A stretch of 64,000 nucleotides of DNA from Allacma fusca. Lineage: Eukaryota; Arthropoda; Collembola; Symphypleona; Sminthuridae. The notes under the pieces were generated by a model, which made no database searches, was not told the DNA's origin, and saw only the letters and a program-made list of their open reading frames with translations. Position numbers and translations under genes: made by a program. Location: assembly GCA_947179485.1 (NCBI GenBank), contig OX359246.1, positions 43,751,632 to 43,815,631 of the forward strand, written 5' to 3'. The first letter of the stretch is position 1, and each line of letters begins with the position of its first letter. Below are positions 49,909 through 63,153 of this stretch, in pieces.

Positions 49909-52643
49909 TCATGGGATATTTCATCCCAACTCTGCAATCTCTTAAATTGCTGAGAATAATATGTAACTTTCAATGCATATCCCCCAACTATACATACTTC
50001 AATGTAGAATAATAATAATTATTGTCAGCGTACATTCTCTCCCATTGACAATAACTGCAGAGAGCCGGCATAGAGATACATACTAAAACGCAGTACAGGA
50101 ACCTCGCAACAGAAAAAATCTTCTGGAGGGTTCTCCTGCCGTAGCTCTCTGATCCTTCTTGAAGATATGTTTTTGTGGGGTTTTGAAGTGCGCAGCGGAA
50201 ACTTTCATTTTGCAAAGAAGTGTTGACCCTTTCCGTGTTTGCGAACTGTATAGGAGCGTAAGTGTGTATGCGGAGCGGCATTAAAAAAAAATCCTAAGGT
50301 TACTTAAGTATTGAGTGCAAAATGGAAACTCACATATGAAGCAATTCCTTATACACACGAATCAAGTTTTATCATCACATTTACACTAAATTCCAAGCGA
50401 GCATGCTTTCCTTTTTGAAGCATATCAAATCCTTATCTCATTTAATTTCTTATATACCTACACCTCAACCTCCATAATGTGTGTACTGTAATGTGGGCAT
50501 GTGGGGCATTCCGTCAACGTACAGTCTCCTTGTAAACCTCAATAAGATATCTCCGTATAGTCATTTAGACTCCGGCCTATCGACATTTCCAAGATTTGAA
50601 GAGAAATGAAAAAAATTCCAGTACAGATTTTACAGGTATCCACTAATGGAATGGATTTTGTCCTGGAACGTGAGAGGGATTCAAAAATGAGGCGGAGTGA
50701 AAAGGATTCTATCGCTAACTAAAAACGTAACTCAAATATACAAAACCATACACATACATATGTACATATATGTATGTAGGTATCCTGTACAGATCTTTCT
50801 GGACCCCTGGAATTACATTAGTTTAAAAAAAAACATTAAGTCAATTTTATGAGTCTACGGACAGGAATTTTAGAGATCTATTTAGGTAGAACAGATTTTG
50901 ATACTTGATACTCCGTGTCCTACAATCGATCCCGAAAAGTTAAAGCTCTAGAAAATTGAATGGGTTTTTAAAAGCGATCTCCCATCCGAGGAAATTACAT
51001 TAATTCGTGGTTGTGACTCGGTCGGTAGGATTCCCTCTTCCGTCTGGATGGATGGGAGTTCCCTATCCTTATCTATATATATATGTACATATATCCTCCC
51101 AAGACTTTTCTACATATAATCCCATCGCTCCAGTAATTTATTTACATAGCCGCAACTCCGGCATGACAATCCTCCTATCATCATCAGCCTCCGGGAAATT
51201 CCGACGTATGTCCTAAAAACCCCTTTCCTCACATATAGTACTGTAGAGCGGTTCATTCGGAAGATTTCCAGATGTATCTCCAATCCTCTCCTGTATGATC
51301 ACACAGGTTTCTACTACATAGATATGTATGACTGTGTCTAAATACATGCATATGTATGAGAAAGCCAGCACACACGTTCCGGAATCTAATATTATTTAAT
51401 TTTATAAGATTTTGAGAGAGTCCACAATTACTGAGAAAGTTCTTCCTGGCTCATGCAATTATTCCCTGCATATCAATACAGCTCTATGCCGGCCTCCTCT
51501 CTTTGGTTCGGCCTTGGTTCGAGAATTGGGAATTTATAAAATCACATTATCAACTTCAGAGGGTCTTGAGCCTCCTCTAACTACTGTACATACAAAAGCT
51601 TTGAAATATGATTACACACTTGAGGAGCAGAAAATTTTTCAAGCTTCCCATTACTATGCTACAGTACTACTCTCTACTACTACTACAACTAGATACTCCT
51701 ACCTGTTTTAAAAGTGATGCTTCAGATCCTCTCTCATATATGATCCTTTCAGGAATAATACATAGGGACTGGAACTATCTGTATTACGGAGATCCAACAT
51801 GTGCAAACGGAGGGAGCCCCTTATAAAAGTAAACATTAGTAATTCTTACACATCTGATACTTCCTATCATACCAATCCTTCTACATACAATTTTTGTCCA
51901 CAGATCTTATTTGTCCCTTGAATAATTCAATTCAATCTCTGAGGCAATCCTACATACAAATAATTACACTTCCATCATCACTAGGGAATGCATGGGAAAT
52001 GAAAACATATATCCAGTAGATATCTACCAAGTGAATTCAACTCCAAGTAAATACAAATCATGCATAAAAATACATTCCCGACATTTAAAAAGACTCAGAA
52101 TTTTTATTTGCCATTGTATATGACAAACACGGCAAGGGAAAACAGTCACATTGTTTTTCTCATGTCCAATGTATTATATTGCAGGGAAAGACAAAAGTAT
52201 TTTATTATATTTAGGGTAAGATACCAGACCCCAAGATATATACAGTCTTCTACAGGCTCTTCATTTGGAGGAGTGATCCCCTCACTATAATATTTTCTCC
52301 ATGGGATCAAAAATACCTGGAACGTACTCCTTCCGTAAATAATCCTCTAATTTGTTCATTTTAAAATTTAAGGACTGACACTGTCTTCTTAGTCAGATTT
52401 TGCTTCCTTCCAGAGTTGCTCTCCTAGAGAGGGTCCACTTTACATTTTATTACCATAATAGGAAAGGGTAGCTATGTAGCTATGTATGTACATATGTAGT
52501 ACACAGCTCTACCTGTGAATTTGAAATCCTATGAGTACATGAGGACTATCTACTTATATATAAAAACTGCATATATAAACCTCTACCTAAGAGTAACCTG
52601 CTTGTTGCTCTTTGGTATATATGTAGATCCCATATATCCCTCA

Positions 52644-52645
52644 CC

Positions 52646-52679
<34 letters not shown>

Positions 52680-52680
52680 T
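52644..52680. repeat. CT microsatellite with one GT interruption
   Basis: A pyrimidine tract of CT units broken once by TGT, about 110 bases before the putative TATA box at 52792. Confidence 0.85.
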
Positions 52681-52791
52681 TCATCCTGACAGAAGAAGAG
52701 CTCGAAGAACTGAAGAACACTCTGTGCTATAACTCTGTATACTACAATATTCTCTCCTGGTTCGTTCCCATGTTCCCAATGCTGGGGAATG

Positions 52792-52799
52792 TATAAAAG
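52792..52799 (+). promoter_or_regulatory. Candidate TATA box of an unannotated transcript
   Basis: TATAAAAG stands alone in less AT-rich flanks, followed by about 400 bases (52800-53220) of relatively GC-rich sequence without a long coding frame. This could be the first, non-coding exon of a gene whose coding exons lie elsewhere, or a non-coding RNA. Confidence 0.3.
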
Positions 52800-53000
52800 G
52801 ATAAGCACTCACAAAAGAGCATTATACTGTGAGGAAAGCATACAGAGAGGGATCCTATATACAAAAAGCTGAACAAAACTCTAGCCCCAGCTCTCCTCAC
52901 TCGTTAGTTGTCGAGTCTCCGTCCGATGACATTCAGCTAAGCCAACAACTCTCTCTGAGAAAGTGGAACTTTGTTATTTTTTTTTACAACAGAAAAAAAA

Positions 53001-56000
53001 GAAAAAAGAAGCCAGCACATTTATACACAATTCACTACAAAATACATCCTCACCGTGCTAATACTTCTGACGTATGGATTACAATTATTGTACATCTAAA
53101 CGTCCATGTGCTTATTACAAGTCTATTATTACCCTTCTTCCTGGAGGAGTTGTAGCAGTCCTACCCGCAACGGACACTTTGCAGTTACTACTCTGTAGTA
53201 GTAACTATTTCCAAACAAGTTGACCTCTTCGTACAGTCCAGACAGTGTTGGATTGACGCTAAAAAAAATATCATACAATCCTCCGAAAGTCAGTGCTGGT
53301 ATTTTTCGGGGAAAAATTGAACGAGATTTTAAAACAGTGTCGCAGTCGTTACTCTAGAATATTATATCATCGAGCCCGTGAATCCTTAAAATACTTTTAA
53401 TAATTTATTACGGAGTATAATACACACTTTGTTTTTTTAAAAACACTTGTGTAAAAACCTGGAATTGAAGTTATAGAAACAAGGCTGATGGTCAAAAGAG
53501 GATCCTCCTGAAAAGTAAGTGTTGCTCAGCCTTTGCGTTTTTAATCCGATTTTAAATTTAAAATTAATTCTGCCCGCGGGGATTCAAATTTTAGGGTAAC
53601 CTTATATTATATTTTACAAAGATTGTCTTCCCTGTTTTTTTTTTAAAAAAAACAAGACTTTTATTATTGTTATTTTTTGCATTGATACACCCTTTTGCTC
53701 TTCCCTCAAGTTTTTGGCCTAATGTACCGTTGAATGATTGTTGCAAAAAAAAATTGACTTTCAAAGTGTCTCACTTATAGGTTTTGACTGCCAGCGTTGC
53801 TTTTATATAAATGTGAAGTGACTATGGAGTCAAGTTCAATCATAAGTGTGTGTATATATAGCATTGGATTCATTTTATTATGATTTTAATTGACTGCATA
53901 TATAATAATTTTCGCTTCCTGTGTACCAAATACCACTCCTTGATTGAGTACATTTTGTCAAGTGGCTTCCGGCATTAATTTTAAGGCATAATTATAAAAA
54001 TATAGAGAGAGCACAAGTGCCTTGGTAGAGCAAGATATTAATTTGGTTTGATTTGTATGTATACGCACATTCGGTTCATTCAAACTTAGCGGGTGTCTCG
54101 GGAGTGAGTCCCTCAGAGTTTGACTCTTTTAATGGACTCTTCTCCTTCTTCTCTCCCTCTCTTTCTATGATCTCAAATTCATCCGGACATCGCAAATTAA
54201 TTTAATTTTAAAAAAATATGAAGCCCCTCCTCTTTTTAAGCAGTGTGTCACTCTATATTCATGTAAATCTCGATATATGTATAAACCATTTATTATTTGC
54301 ATGGCCGTTATATTCTACAGCTCTATGCTCATTGTTGCAAATAATTTCGTATGGATATTTATGTGTGTGTTTGTATATATGTGTGTATATATACCCCAGA
54401 ATACTATACCTATAAAGCTTTCTTGTTGTATACACTGGATTTTGTAAGCTGCATTTTAAAGCAAAGACTCCATATATGTACAACAAATGTACCATATAAT
54501 TAAGTACTCTTCCGTTATACACTTGCTCTCAATAGATTCTCAGCTGAGAGTATATCATATTTAATTTTTTTTTCGCACAAAAAAAAACACAATGCCCTTT
54601 TAACCTACTTGGATGTAAATAAGTGTCTCTGCCTTCACCTGTTTTTTTTTCTACTGAAAGAAGGATAGAAGGCTGATTATAAAGGGAGTTTATCATCTTC
54701 CTTTTTAAAAAAAACCTATAAAGAGATATATGGGCTTATTAGAGAAATCTCTATGAGCGTCTGTGTGTGGGGTCTTAATCTTAAGCAGCTGGAAGCATTC
54801 CTAGAGTTCGTGCCAAAGGACGTCATATATAGTGCATTAATTGAGATAAAAAAAAGCCTCTGCGATTGCTCCAACTCTCTGTTTATTACTAGTTTTTTTT
54901 TTATTCTCTGCATAAGTCTAAAAAATATACACCGAAGACAGATATCACACGTTTTCAACAGCTGTGCTAAAAATATTGCATCTCCATGGTACTCCATACG
55001 TGCACTTGCATATGAGTCCCTGCAGATAGATGCTTTTGTTGAAAGTGATATTTTACTAATGTTAGCATAACCTTTAACTTGGGTTCAGAAACGTTTGGAT
55101 GCGGAAAAGGCTGAGACTGTGATAAATACATTGCACGGATGATTTCGGGATGATTCACGCTTTTGCAATATTTAGTTCCAATGTGAACGTTCTGTGTGTG
55201 TACAAGTGTACATATGTACTGGAAATAGTGTATAAAACAAGGAAAAATTATGTGGGAATGGAGCTCAGCCCTGTTTTTTTTTATGACTGGGCTCCTATGA
55301 AGTTCCCCTGTTGAAACTGGAGTCGGAAAATAGAGATAAAATATCCCATGTAAATATCTATCGATTGGTTTGGGAAATATTAAATAGACGTTTTTACTAG
55401 TAGTCCATGTGGATTTGCCTTGGAGGATTCTCTGAACTCAATACTAGTTTATTAAATGTCCGTCTATAAAAATACATTTAATGTAACATTTTATGGGGAA
55501 TCAAATCCGTTGTTACCCATGTTCTGGGTCTGTGGGAAAAGGAGCGTGAACATGTGTATTTTTAATAATTTGCCATAAAATAATCTACACTTGTACATAT
55601 GTACATCGTACAATTATGCACTAGCTCGGGTCCCTTTTACAATCGCTGTTCCACTTTATCACTCACATTTTAACTGGGATTTCACATATTCCTATTATCC
55701 TTTTGTCTTGTCTGCATTTAGAAGGCTGCAAAAATTTTCGATTGTTTCCTTTTGTTTACGTTACGCTGAGCTCCAAAAAAACACGACAGTAGGAAATGTG
55801 CAAGAGTAGTAATAAATAATGGTATTATAAGTATCTAGTAGTATGGAGACTCTACATTATATGTAGATATACGTGACTTGAAGGAGTGATATTAAATTTC
55901 AAGGAAATCCTCCTGAAAATGCAGATGAGAGATTCTCATTACTTCAAGTCAAATTTTGGCAAGTCCTCTACTAATTAAATGGGAGGAAACCATTAAAGCG

Positions 56001-59000
56001 GCTCTATGGCCTAGAGAGCAGTATATCTCCTTAAGACATAAGGGATTCTTGACCCAAAAGACTCAATATTGACGGAACGTCAATCTCGACACAATGTCTG
56101 GAACTTTATCTCTGTAGATGTGTGTGTGTGTGTGTGAGTGTGTCAATATTAGTTTCTTCGTCTTGAGGTAGGTTTTCCCCTAAATGTTCCTTTTTGTGTA
56201 CCGATGTTGATGGAATTGAATTATTATTATTGATTCAAGGAAATCACTTTCCTAACTTTGATAAAATTACTTTGACAGAGTTTGCTCAGTCTATTCCCTT
56301 TTCTCGTAGTTTGTACACAAAGTGTAGTATTATTTGTTCAAAAACATTTGAAGTTCGGCAAGGGCTCTTTAAAAGGGATGGGAGCTTTCCTGGGATTACA
56401 TTAACTCCACACGTCATAATTTATTGACTCACATCACTTCCCAAACTTGAGCACACTATTACTACTTAGTAGTGACTTACTTTAGTATAAAAAGAAAATA
56501 AGTAAAAAAAACAAAATCCAGAGGGAAAAATTATCTGAGATTTGCTGAGTTTACCTTTTACACTAAATTATGAATGCAATGTTCAGGGGACATAATTTCA
56601 TAACTCTACAGAAACTCCTACAATCTCTATGGTATACTATACGGTCATAATTCAAACTACTCTGAACCGGTTGATGAGCGGAAAGAGGCCGGGATTTGTG
56701 TTACTTTGGAACAAGATTTTATCACAAGGTGCAGCAGCTTCATAGTAATTACAGAAACTCTTGACTGTGCTCGAGCCCGTTCTCTTTACATTATTTGACT
56801 CTTGTGTTATTTGAAGTTGGGTGATAAAAGGAAATATTGTTTAATGTAATTATAATGTAAAAAATTCCGGATTTTTCCTTCAAATGAGATTATTATTTCC
56901 TTTCGTCCTTCCATCCTCCATATGTGTAATCTCATTTAGGAGGCTGCTTACAATCTGAAGATCCCTGTATAAAAAAAAAATAGCATTTAATACAGGTTTC
57001 CGGTGAGTTCCCGTAATTTTTCTGAGAGCTTCGCAAGAGTGTTAAAGGTTCAAGGCTCAGGGATGGGTGGTGTGTGATGAGAAATTTGTGTATGCTCATT
57101 GGATAGTCGGAGCATCTACAATGGATGTACCGCTGCTATGAAAAAAAAACCCTGTGTGTACATTCTTGAGACAAAAACTAAGAAATATGTTAATAAACGG
57201 ACATCTCCATCCGTCTGCATTCAAATGGGGATAGTACTATAGTATAGTGTCTGTTGAAATGTAATGATGGGGCTTTGAAAAACTGCGTCTTGACATTAGA
57301 ACCGGTTTCAAAAACCTTCCGTTTTTTGAAGGCGTAACTTTCATAGGGACACAAGAGCTCTAGGCTGAAATTCTGGCTCTAATAGCAACAGAGCATCAAC
57401 AAAAATTCATGAGGAAAACAACTTTAGTGCAATGATAGAAGTCTCACGACAGGGGTGTCCACACAATCCGTCCACACACGAGCTTTGAACAAATGCTCAT
57501 CCTTTTTAGTACGTCAGATATTTTTCCGAATCAATAATACCAATCGATACTACATATATCTTATATATATATATATGAGTTGTTTAGGAGATACGGAGTT
57601 TCATATATGTAATGTAAGTATATCTACTTTTAAATAAAAACTTGCGGTCAAATCCTCATTGGGACTGATGGCAGGTTAAACTTCCATTGTGTACTAAGTG
57701 AGTGTAAAAATTATAGGAAATAGTAACCTCAACCTCTTTCCATGGATAATTTTAAATCCATGCTTGAACCACGAGGAGACCAAATTGCGTGCTCAAATCC
57801 TCCTCAATAATAATAATAATAAGAGCTCACGCAATCCCAGTAAGCGTTCTTTACTCTCTCTCTCTCTCTCTCCTCTGACACTCCAAAGGTCACATTCTAT
57901 TTAAATTTACTAATGTAAATAATTATTACAACAGCTTCTGAAGAACAATTCAACTGTTGATATCCCCTACAGAGCTGAACAGAGAAATGAGTGTTTACAT
58001 ATAATTAAATACATATGGACAGTAAAGAGCAAAGTCTATTTGGACTGTTGCTGACTGTTGCGTCATTTTGGGACTGAACTTATAGATACACAAAGGTCGA
58101 GTATATTTTCCCATGGTCTCATTACTTGTATAATAATTATTATTATTATACAACAGACCCCCCAATATATCTGTATACGTGAGTCCTGTCCCGTATAGAC
58201 TTTGAATCGCTGATGTATTTTGATTGTCTTCGATGAACAAATTATTTACTGACGAGTTCCCTCTATGCATTCATTCGGACAGAGAGGGAACGAACCGGCT
58301 ATCAACACTGCTGTTGACTCTCGAGTGATAAATCCGACTTTTGTTAGGACAAAATGTCACGGACTTTTGCATACGACGTACGTATCTCTTCACTCTCTTA
58401 TATACATAGTTAGTTCCCTCAGCTCTCATACTAGTAGGACACAGACTCAGAGACGCACACACACCTGTGTGAATTATAGCCCATATGTTTCTCTCCTGGA
58501 TCGTTTGGAGGACGAATTGAATTAAATGCTCAATTTCCACTGACAATAACAATTCTCGTCCATGAGGCGGCTCTCCCTCGACATATATAATAAACTGTAG
58601 TCACTAATGTATTTACATATTAGGGAAGCTCCTTTACTCACAAGATTGTTGTCCTCTCTTATTTTCTTACCTTACTCTTTTTTACTATACACGGGAGGAT
58701 CTTTTTTTATTTTTCTGCAGAGACGGAAATGATAATGAAATTTTTTTTTTGTATAAGCATAGATACCTATATGTGGACGTTATATGTAGGTGTTTCTGAA
58801 CTGACAATTAGCTTCATAGAAGGTTACGTGTATTTTTACTGTCAGTCAGGTCTCTCTTTTGTATATTGTATAAGCTTCAAAGGAGACCTTACTTTTTAAT
58901 ATACACGTGCTCAGTCCATGCACCGAACTCTGATGGATGATTCATTCATTTTATTCTGTGTGGAAGGTTTCCCTCATGTAATATCCATATTGGTTATGAC

Positions 59001-61866
59001 GTCCGGCTGTTCCAGATAGTAGAAAAACTTGGGAAAGTGACATTCCCCTATTTTCCAGATTTTTGTCACTTCCTTGTCACACTGGAGGTTTAGTCTGATG
59101 AACAGATAGGTAGATTCTACAGTTAGTGCGGAGTATTTATTTTTCCATGGTGTGGGGCTGGGTCCGTTCGTGACAGTCTGTGTAAAGTAAAATGTGATAT
59201 TAAATTGTATCATGCTCCGTTAGTTTAAACAGTTCCATACGTTAGCATGCCCAAATACCATTTTCAGTTCTCAAAAGTAAGTACTGTATCTACTTATAAT
59301 AAATCCTTGCATAATTTCTGTATACCCTACACACGGAAAGACACGATAGGCGGAGTATCTGTAAATACAAACCTATACTGCATTTTGCGTTCCAGTAATA
59401 ATTATTATTGTTATCTATGGATTCCACTGTGCTGGATCTAAAGTATGTGTGAACATCAGAACAAATCATTTTGTACAATGAGCAATTATGCTTTTGTGGG
59501 AAATTGCATTACATCCTCACAACATTGATTTAAGAGCTCTTTACGGTGCTGTGTGTATTATTATTTGCAAAAAAAAAGAAGGGAACAGTAAAAGAGCTTC
59601 AAAAAAGATGAACTACATACAATTACTATTACAGTCTATAAAAACTATTGAGAACTATTCTCTGGGAATTCTCAAGTGATATATATATAACTGTGTGGTT
59701 AAATTAAAGAGAATAAAAGGATGTGTACAAATGTGGGGAGACGTATATTGTCCGAGGGCTATTATCAGGACTGGAAGTGTATGTCACTATATATATAGAT
59801 ATATGACACTATACAGATGGACCCGCTCTTAACCCTACACAGATAAAATATGTCAGTCCTAAGAGTCAGTCCCATTTTTAATACCATACAGAGACTGTGA
59901 CTTTTGACTTGGTTTATAGATTTGGCGAATCAGCAACCACATCCATGTCCACATATATCCCTTCCCTGATTAAATAGACGGTGCTGATTGCCTCACCCAA
60001 TGTTGTCAGTTAAAGTTAGACTGTACACACACACACACTCAGTGAGTCTTTTATTCGTGAAAATGTGTTGTTCATCTCATATAAAAGTGTATCTATAGTA
60101 GCGTGAGATTTTTTTTCTCCTATTACTATATTCTCCTATATAGGATCTAACCTGCCTTCAAGCTACCTGTTTATTAAGCAGTAAATAAGCTGAGAACTTT
60201 TAAGTACTTGTGAGTGAGTGACTGTGTGTGTGTGTCATAACACACGTACGTATAACACATGACGGATATTTTTCCTTCACCATAAGGCAAGTACTATTTA
60301 TCCCAGGAGATTATCTATACACTGTCCGTCCATGGAAAGGGGGTCGACTGTACATGTGGAGTGAACATTTTATTCACCATCGTCACTCTAGTATTTCCAC
60401 TGGATCTTTCTTTGCCACTGTAGTTGAAAGGACTGTTGTTGTCGAATTTTGCAAAAGTACCATTTCCATTCATTCTTGAGGGAGATAGATTTTGATCCCG
60501 TCTGCACCTTTAAAATATATACAGTACAATACGAAATTAGAGTATACATGATTGGATATAGTTTCCCCAGCCTTTTAAAATTCATGGGAAATAAATATCA
60601 TTTTTAAAATGAATTAGGGGCACACTTGTTACTCCATTCCTGGGAATATATTATCACTATTACCATTATCAGCCCTTACTTTAACTCCAGACGTGCAAAG
60701 TGCACCTCACAGTAATTTTCCAAGCTCAGGACTATGTACTCCTCTCAACGAGTCTGGGAATGGGATATGGAGTAAAGAGTTGAGATAGTTGTTTTTTCGT
60801 GTGCCTTTGTAAGTATATCTTGATATATTGTTGACGTGATCTCCTCCTCTTGACTGCACTCTATACTGTTGTACACACTTCAACTCTATTCCAAGGTAAT
60901 TTTATTTGAGATATTTTTTTTCAGTTATACCTGTAGTTATACTACAAAAATAATTTTAAAGTCTCATTAGTAACCTTGTACCATCTTGTACGGTCAGCTA
61001 GTTACATAATAGCTATTATTTATATTATTTCTAAGTGTGGTTAGTTTTTTTTGTGATTGAATAATTATTATTATTACTGTAAAAATAATATTATTATTTG
61101 CAACGTTTCTTGTATTACCTTAAGTTTGGAAATGAGAAAAATTTCAAATTATTTATTATTTTTTTCTCGCCCCCAAGAAAATATTATTAATATATTTTAT
61201 TTAAATATTTGATTTAAAAAAACACATTGTTGTCAAAACTTACCGTTCAATGTTGTGATGCTTCACTGCTATATAATATTATTATTGTCGTGCGTGCAAA
61301 AGCAAGCAATGCTCAGCTCATCCAAGCTCAAGTTCAGTTTTGTATTATTATTATTTTTCTTTTGTGAACCTCTGAATTAATTCTCTTTATTTCTTGTGCA
61401 ATTGTGTACATATATATATATAAGCGTAGAGTTTATTAAGTATAACGTTTTTGTAGAGAACCCCTGCTCCTTCCCTCCATTTTAAGTGATATTTTGAGAG
61501 GGACGTGACAACAAATTCTCTTTTATTTTTTCGGGGAAAGGGGAAGTCCTGCTGAAATATGAGATTTAAGTTGATCTGTAAGTTTAAATTTTTGAAAGCA
61601 GATTTTGTTTCAGAATATTTTTGTTTTCATGCTTTTACAAAATTTTGGAGAATATATTGAATTTTTTTGCAAATGAGATAATATTATTTGAGTATACACT
61701 TACTTACACATAATTACGTTTAGGGAGTAAATCTCTAATTCAAAATGGTGTTTTGCAAGGATTTCTATATACTATATGAGATGTATACGTATCTAGTGAT
61801 GATAGGCTCTTTATCTCACCCGTGCAATGAACTAAGCCGTGACCACAAATCCTTTCAGGAATTAAC
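53001..61866. other. Gene-poor region, third part, and upstream region of CEPT1
   Basis: About 9 kb with no recognisable gene. It has GT (56119-56142) and CT (57853-57872) repeats. At the high end, CTTTCAG just before 61857 is a good acceptor, showing that the CEPT1 coding exon is preceded by a leader intron; the first exon must lie somewhere upstream here. Confidence 0.45.
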
Positions 61867-63153
61867 ATGTCCGGTGGTGAGGAGGAGCGACGAGGGAACA
61901 GACTTACTAGTACACATAATAATGAAGCCCGAGTTGGGCCCAGTGGGACACGGACAGGGACAGAGACTGGGACAGGGACGGATGACATCCTGTCCCATGT
62001 CCAACTCCTAAACCTCAAGAGTCACAAGTACAATAGTACAAGTTGTAGTCTCCTGGACCCGATCTTCCAACCCTTTTGGAATTGGCTCACGGACCGGCTA
62101 CCCCTCTGGCTTGCCCCGAACCTCCTCACAGTGTTCGGTTTAGGGATTAACATCGTGACAGCGTTGATCCTATTGGTCTACACACCGGACCTGAGACAGC
62201 CCGTCCCACCTTGGGCATGCTACCTCAATGCCCTCGGACTCTTCACCTACCAAACCCTGGATGCTATTGATGGGAAGCAGGCTCGTCGGACCAAGTCCTC
62301 ATCCCCATTAGGAGAATTATTTGACCATGGCTGTGATTCCTGCTCCACGGTATTCCTCACATTGAGTGTGGCGGCAGCGTGTCAATTTGGCTTCAACCCT
62401 GGACTCACCCTCTTTCACTGTGTCCTCGGGAGTCTTCTCTTCTACTGTGTTCACTGGCGAACTTACATGACGGGGACGCTGTCCTTCGGTCTGGTCGATG
62501 TGACTGAAGCTGAGCTTACGATGGTCCTGGTCCAGCTGGTGTCGGGTCTCTTTGGGACGGGATTCTGGACAGAAAATGTGATCTACTCCCTCAGTTGGGG
62601 TCATATCCTTATCCTTACGTCCGTGCCCTTTGAACTGTACAGTATTGGGAAGACCCTGGGGATTGTGGTGGGGAAGTATGGGGTGGGGAAGAATGGGTCG
62701 ACTGTTGCTGGGACGAGTGTGATCTCTCCTGCTATCCCGATCTTTCTAGCTTTTGCCCCCATGGTTTGGATTGCGGTCAAGAGTCCTCAAGGGGTTTATC
62801 ATTCTCATCCCGCCCTCTTCATCGTCACGACGGGCCTGATAGCCTCCAAAGTGACGGACCGACTCATCATTGCCCACATGACGAAGAGTGATATGAAATT
62901 TTTGGATCGGGCCCTCATTGGACCCGGACTCATGCTCCTCAATATATTCTTGGGGCTGGGGATGAGTGAGGTGATGCTCCTTTGGGGGAGCTTGCTCTGG
63001 ACCATTTTTGACACGTATCAGTTCTGTAGCCGGGTCTGTCAGGAGATTTGTAACTTCCTTAATATTAAATTGTTCAGTATTGATTACATTGTTAGTAGTA
63101 GTGGGGGTGGGAGTAGTGCGGCTCGTGTGGGGAGTCTGAGGAAGAAGAATTAA
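61867..63153 (+). CDS. CEPT1: Choline/ethanolamine phosphotransferase (CEPT1/CHPT1 type), single coding exon
   Basis: Transfers phosphocholine or phosphoethanolamine from the CDP-alcohol to diacylglycerol, the last step of the Kennedy pathway, in ER/Golgi membranes. The 428-residue frame carries the full CDP-alcohol phosphotransferase motif: D135 G136, A139 R140, G149, D153, D157 (AIDGKQARR...GELFDHGCD). Several membrane spans follow. FDHGCDSCSTVF, VGKNGSTVAGTSV and IAHMTKSDMK match CEPT1/CHPT1 rather than the selenoprotein ethanolamine enzyme. The N-terminal 45 residues are low-complexity (GTRTGTETGTGTDD). The ATG is the first in frame, 10 bases after a leader-intron acceptor. Unlike its neighbours the coding part has no intron and is clearly richer in G+C, which could reflect an old retro-copy or simple intron loss. 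Confidence 0.93.
   Translation: MSGGEEERRGNRLTSTHNNEARVGPSGTRTGTETGTGTDDILSHVQLLNLKSHKYNSTSCSLLDPIFQPFWNWLTDRLPLWLAPNLLTVFGLGINIVTALILLVYTPDLRQPVPPWACYLNALGLFTYQTLDAIDGKQARRTKSSSPLGELFDHGCDSCSTVFLTLSVAAACQFGFNPGLTLFHCVLGSLLFYCVHWRTYMTGTLSFGLVDVTEAELTMVLVQLVSGLFGTGFWTENVIYSLSWGHILILTSVPFELYSIGKTLGIVVGKYGVGKNGSTVAGTSVISPAIPIFLAFAPMVWIAVKSPQGVYHSHPALFIVTTGLIASKVTDRLIIAHMTKSDMKFLDRALIGPGLMLLNIFLGLGMSEVMLLWGSLLWTIFDTYQFCSRVCQEICNFLNIKLFSIDYIVSSSGGGSSAARVGSLRKKN

Larger units (their letters stand above)
46001..53000. other. Gene-poor region, second part
   Basis: About 7 kb, again without a recognisable gene. It contains a C-rich tract (46049-46083), paired CT and CA repeats (47841-47882), a GT run (49887-49908), a CT tract (52644-52680) and a possible core promoter at 52792. 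Confidence 0.45.

Noticed and set aside
61745-62011. Overlapping 88-codon frame at the start of CEPT1
   Set aside because: It is a shifted frame spanning the leader-intron acceptor; only the 61867 frame carries the enzyme motifs.
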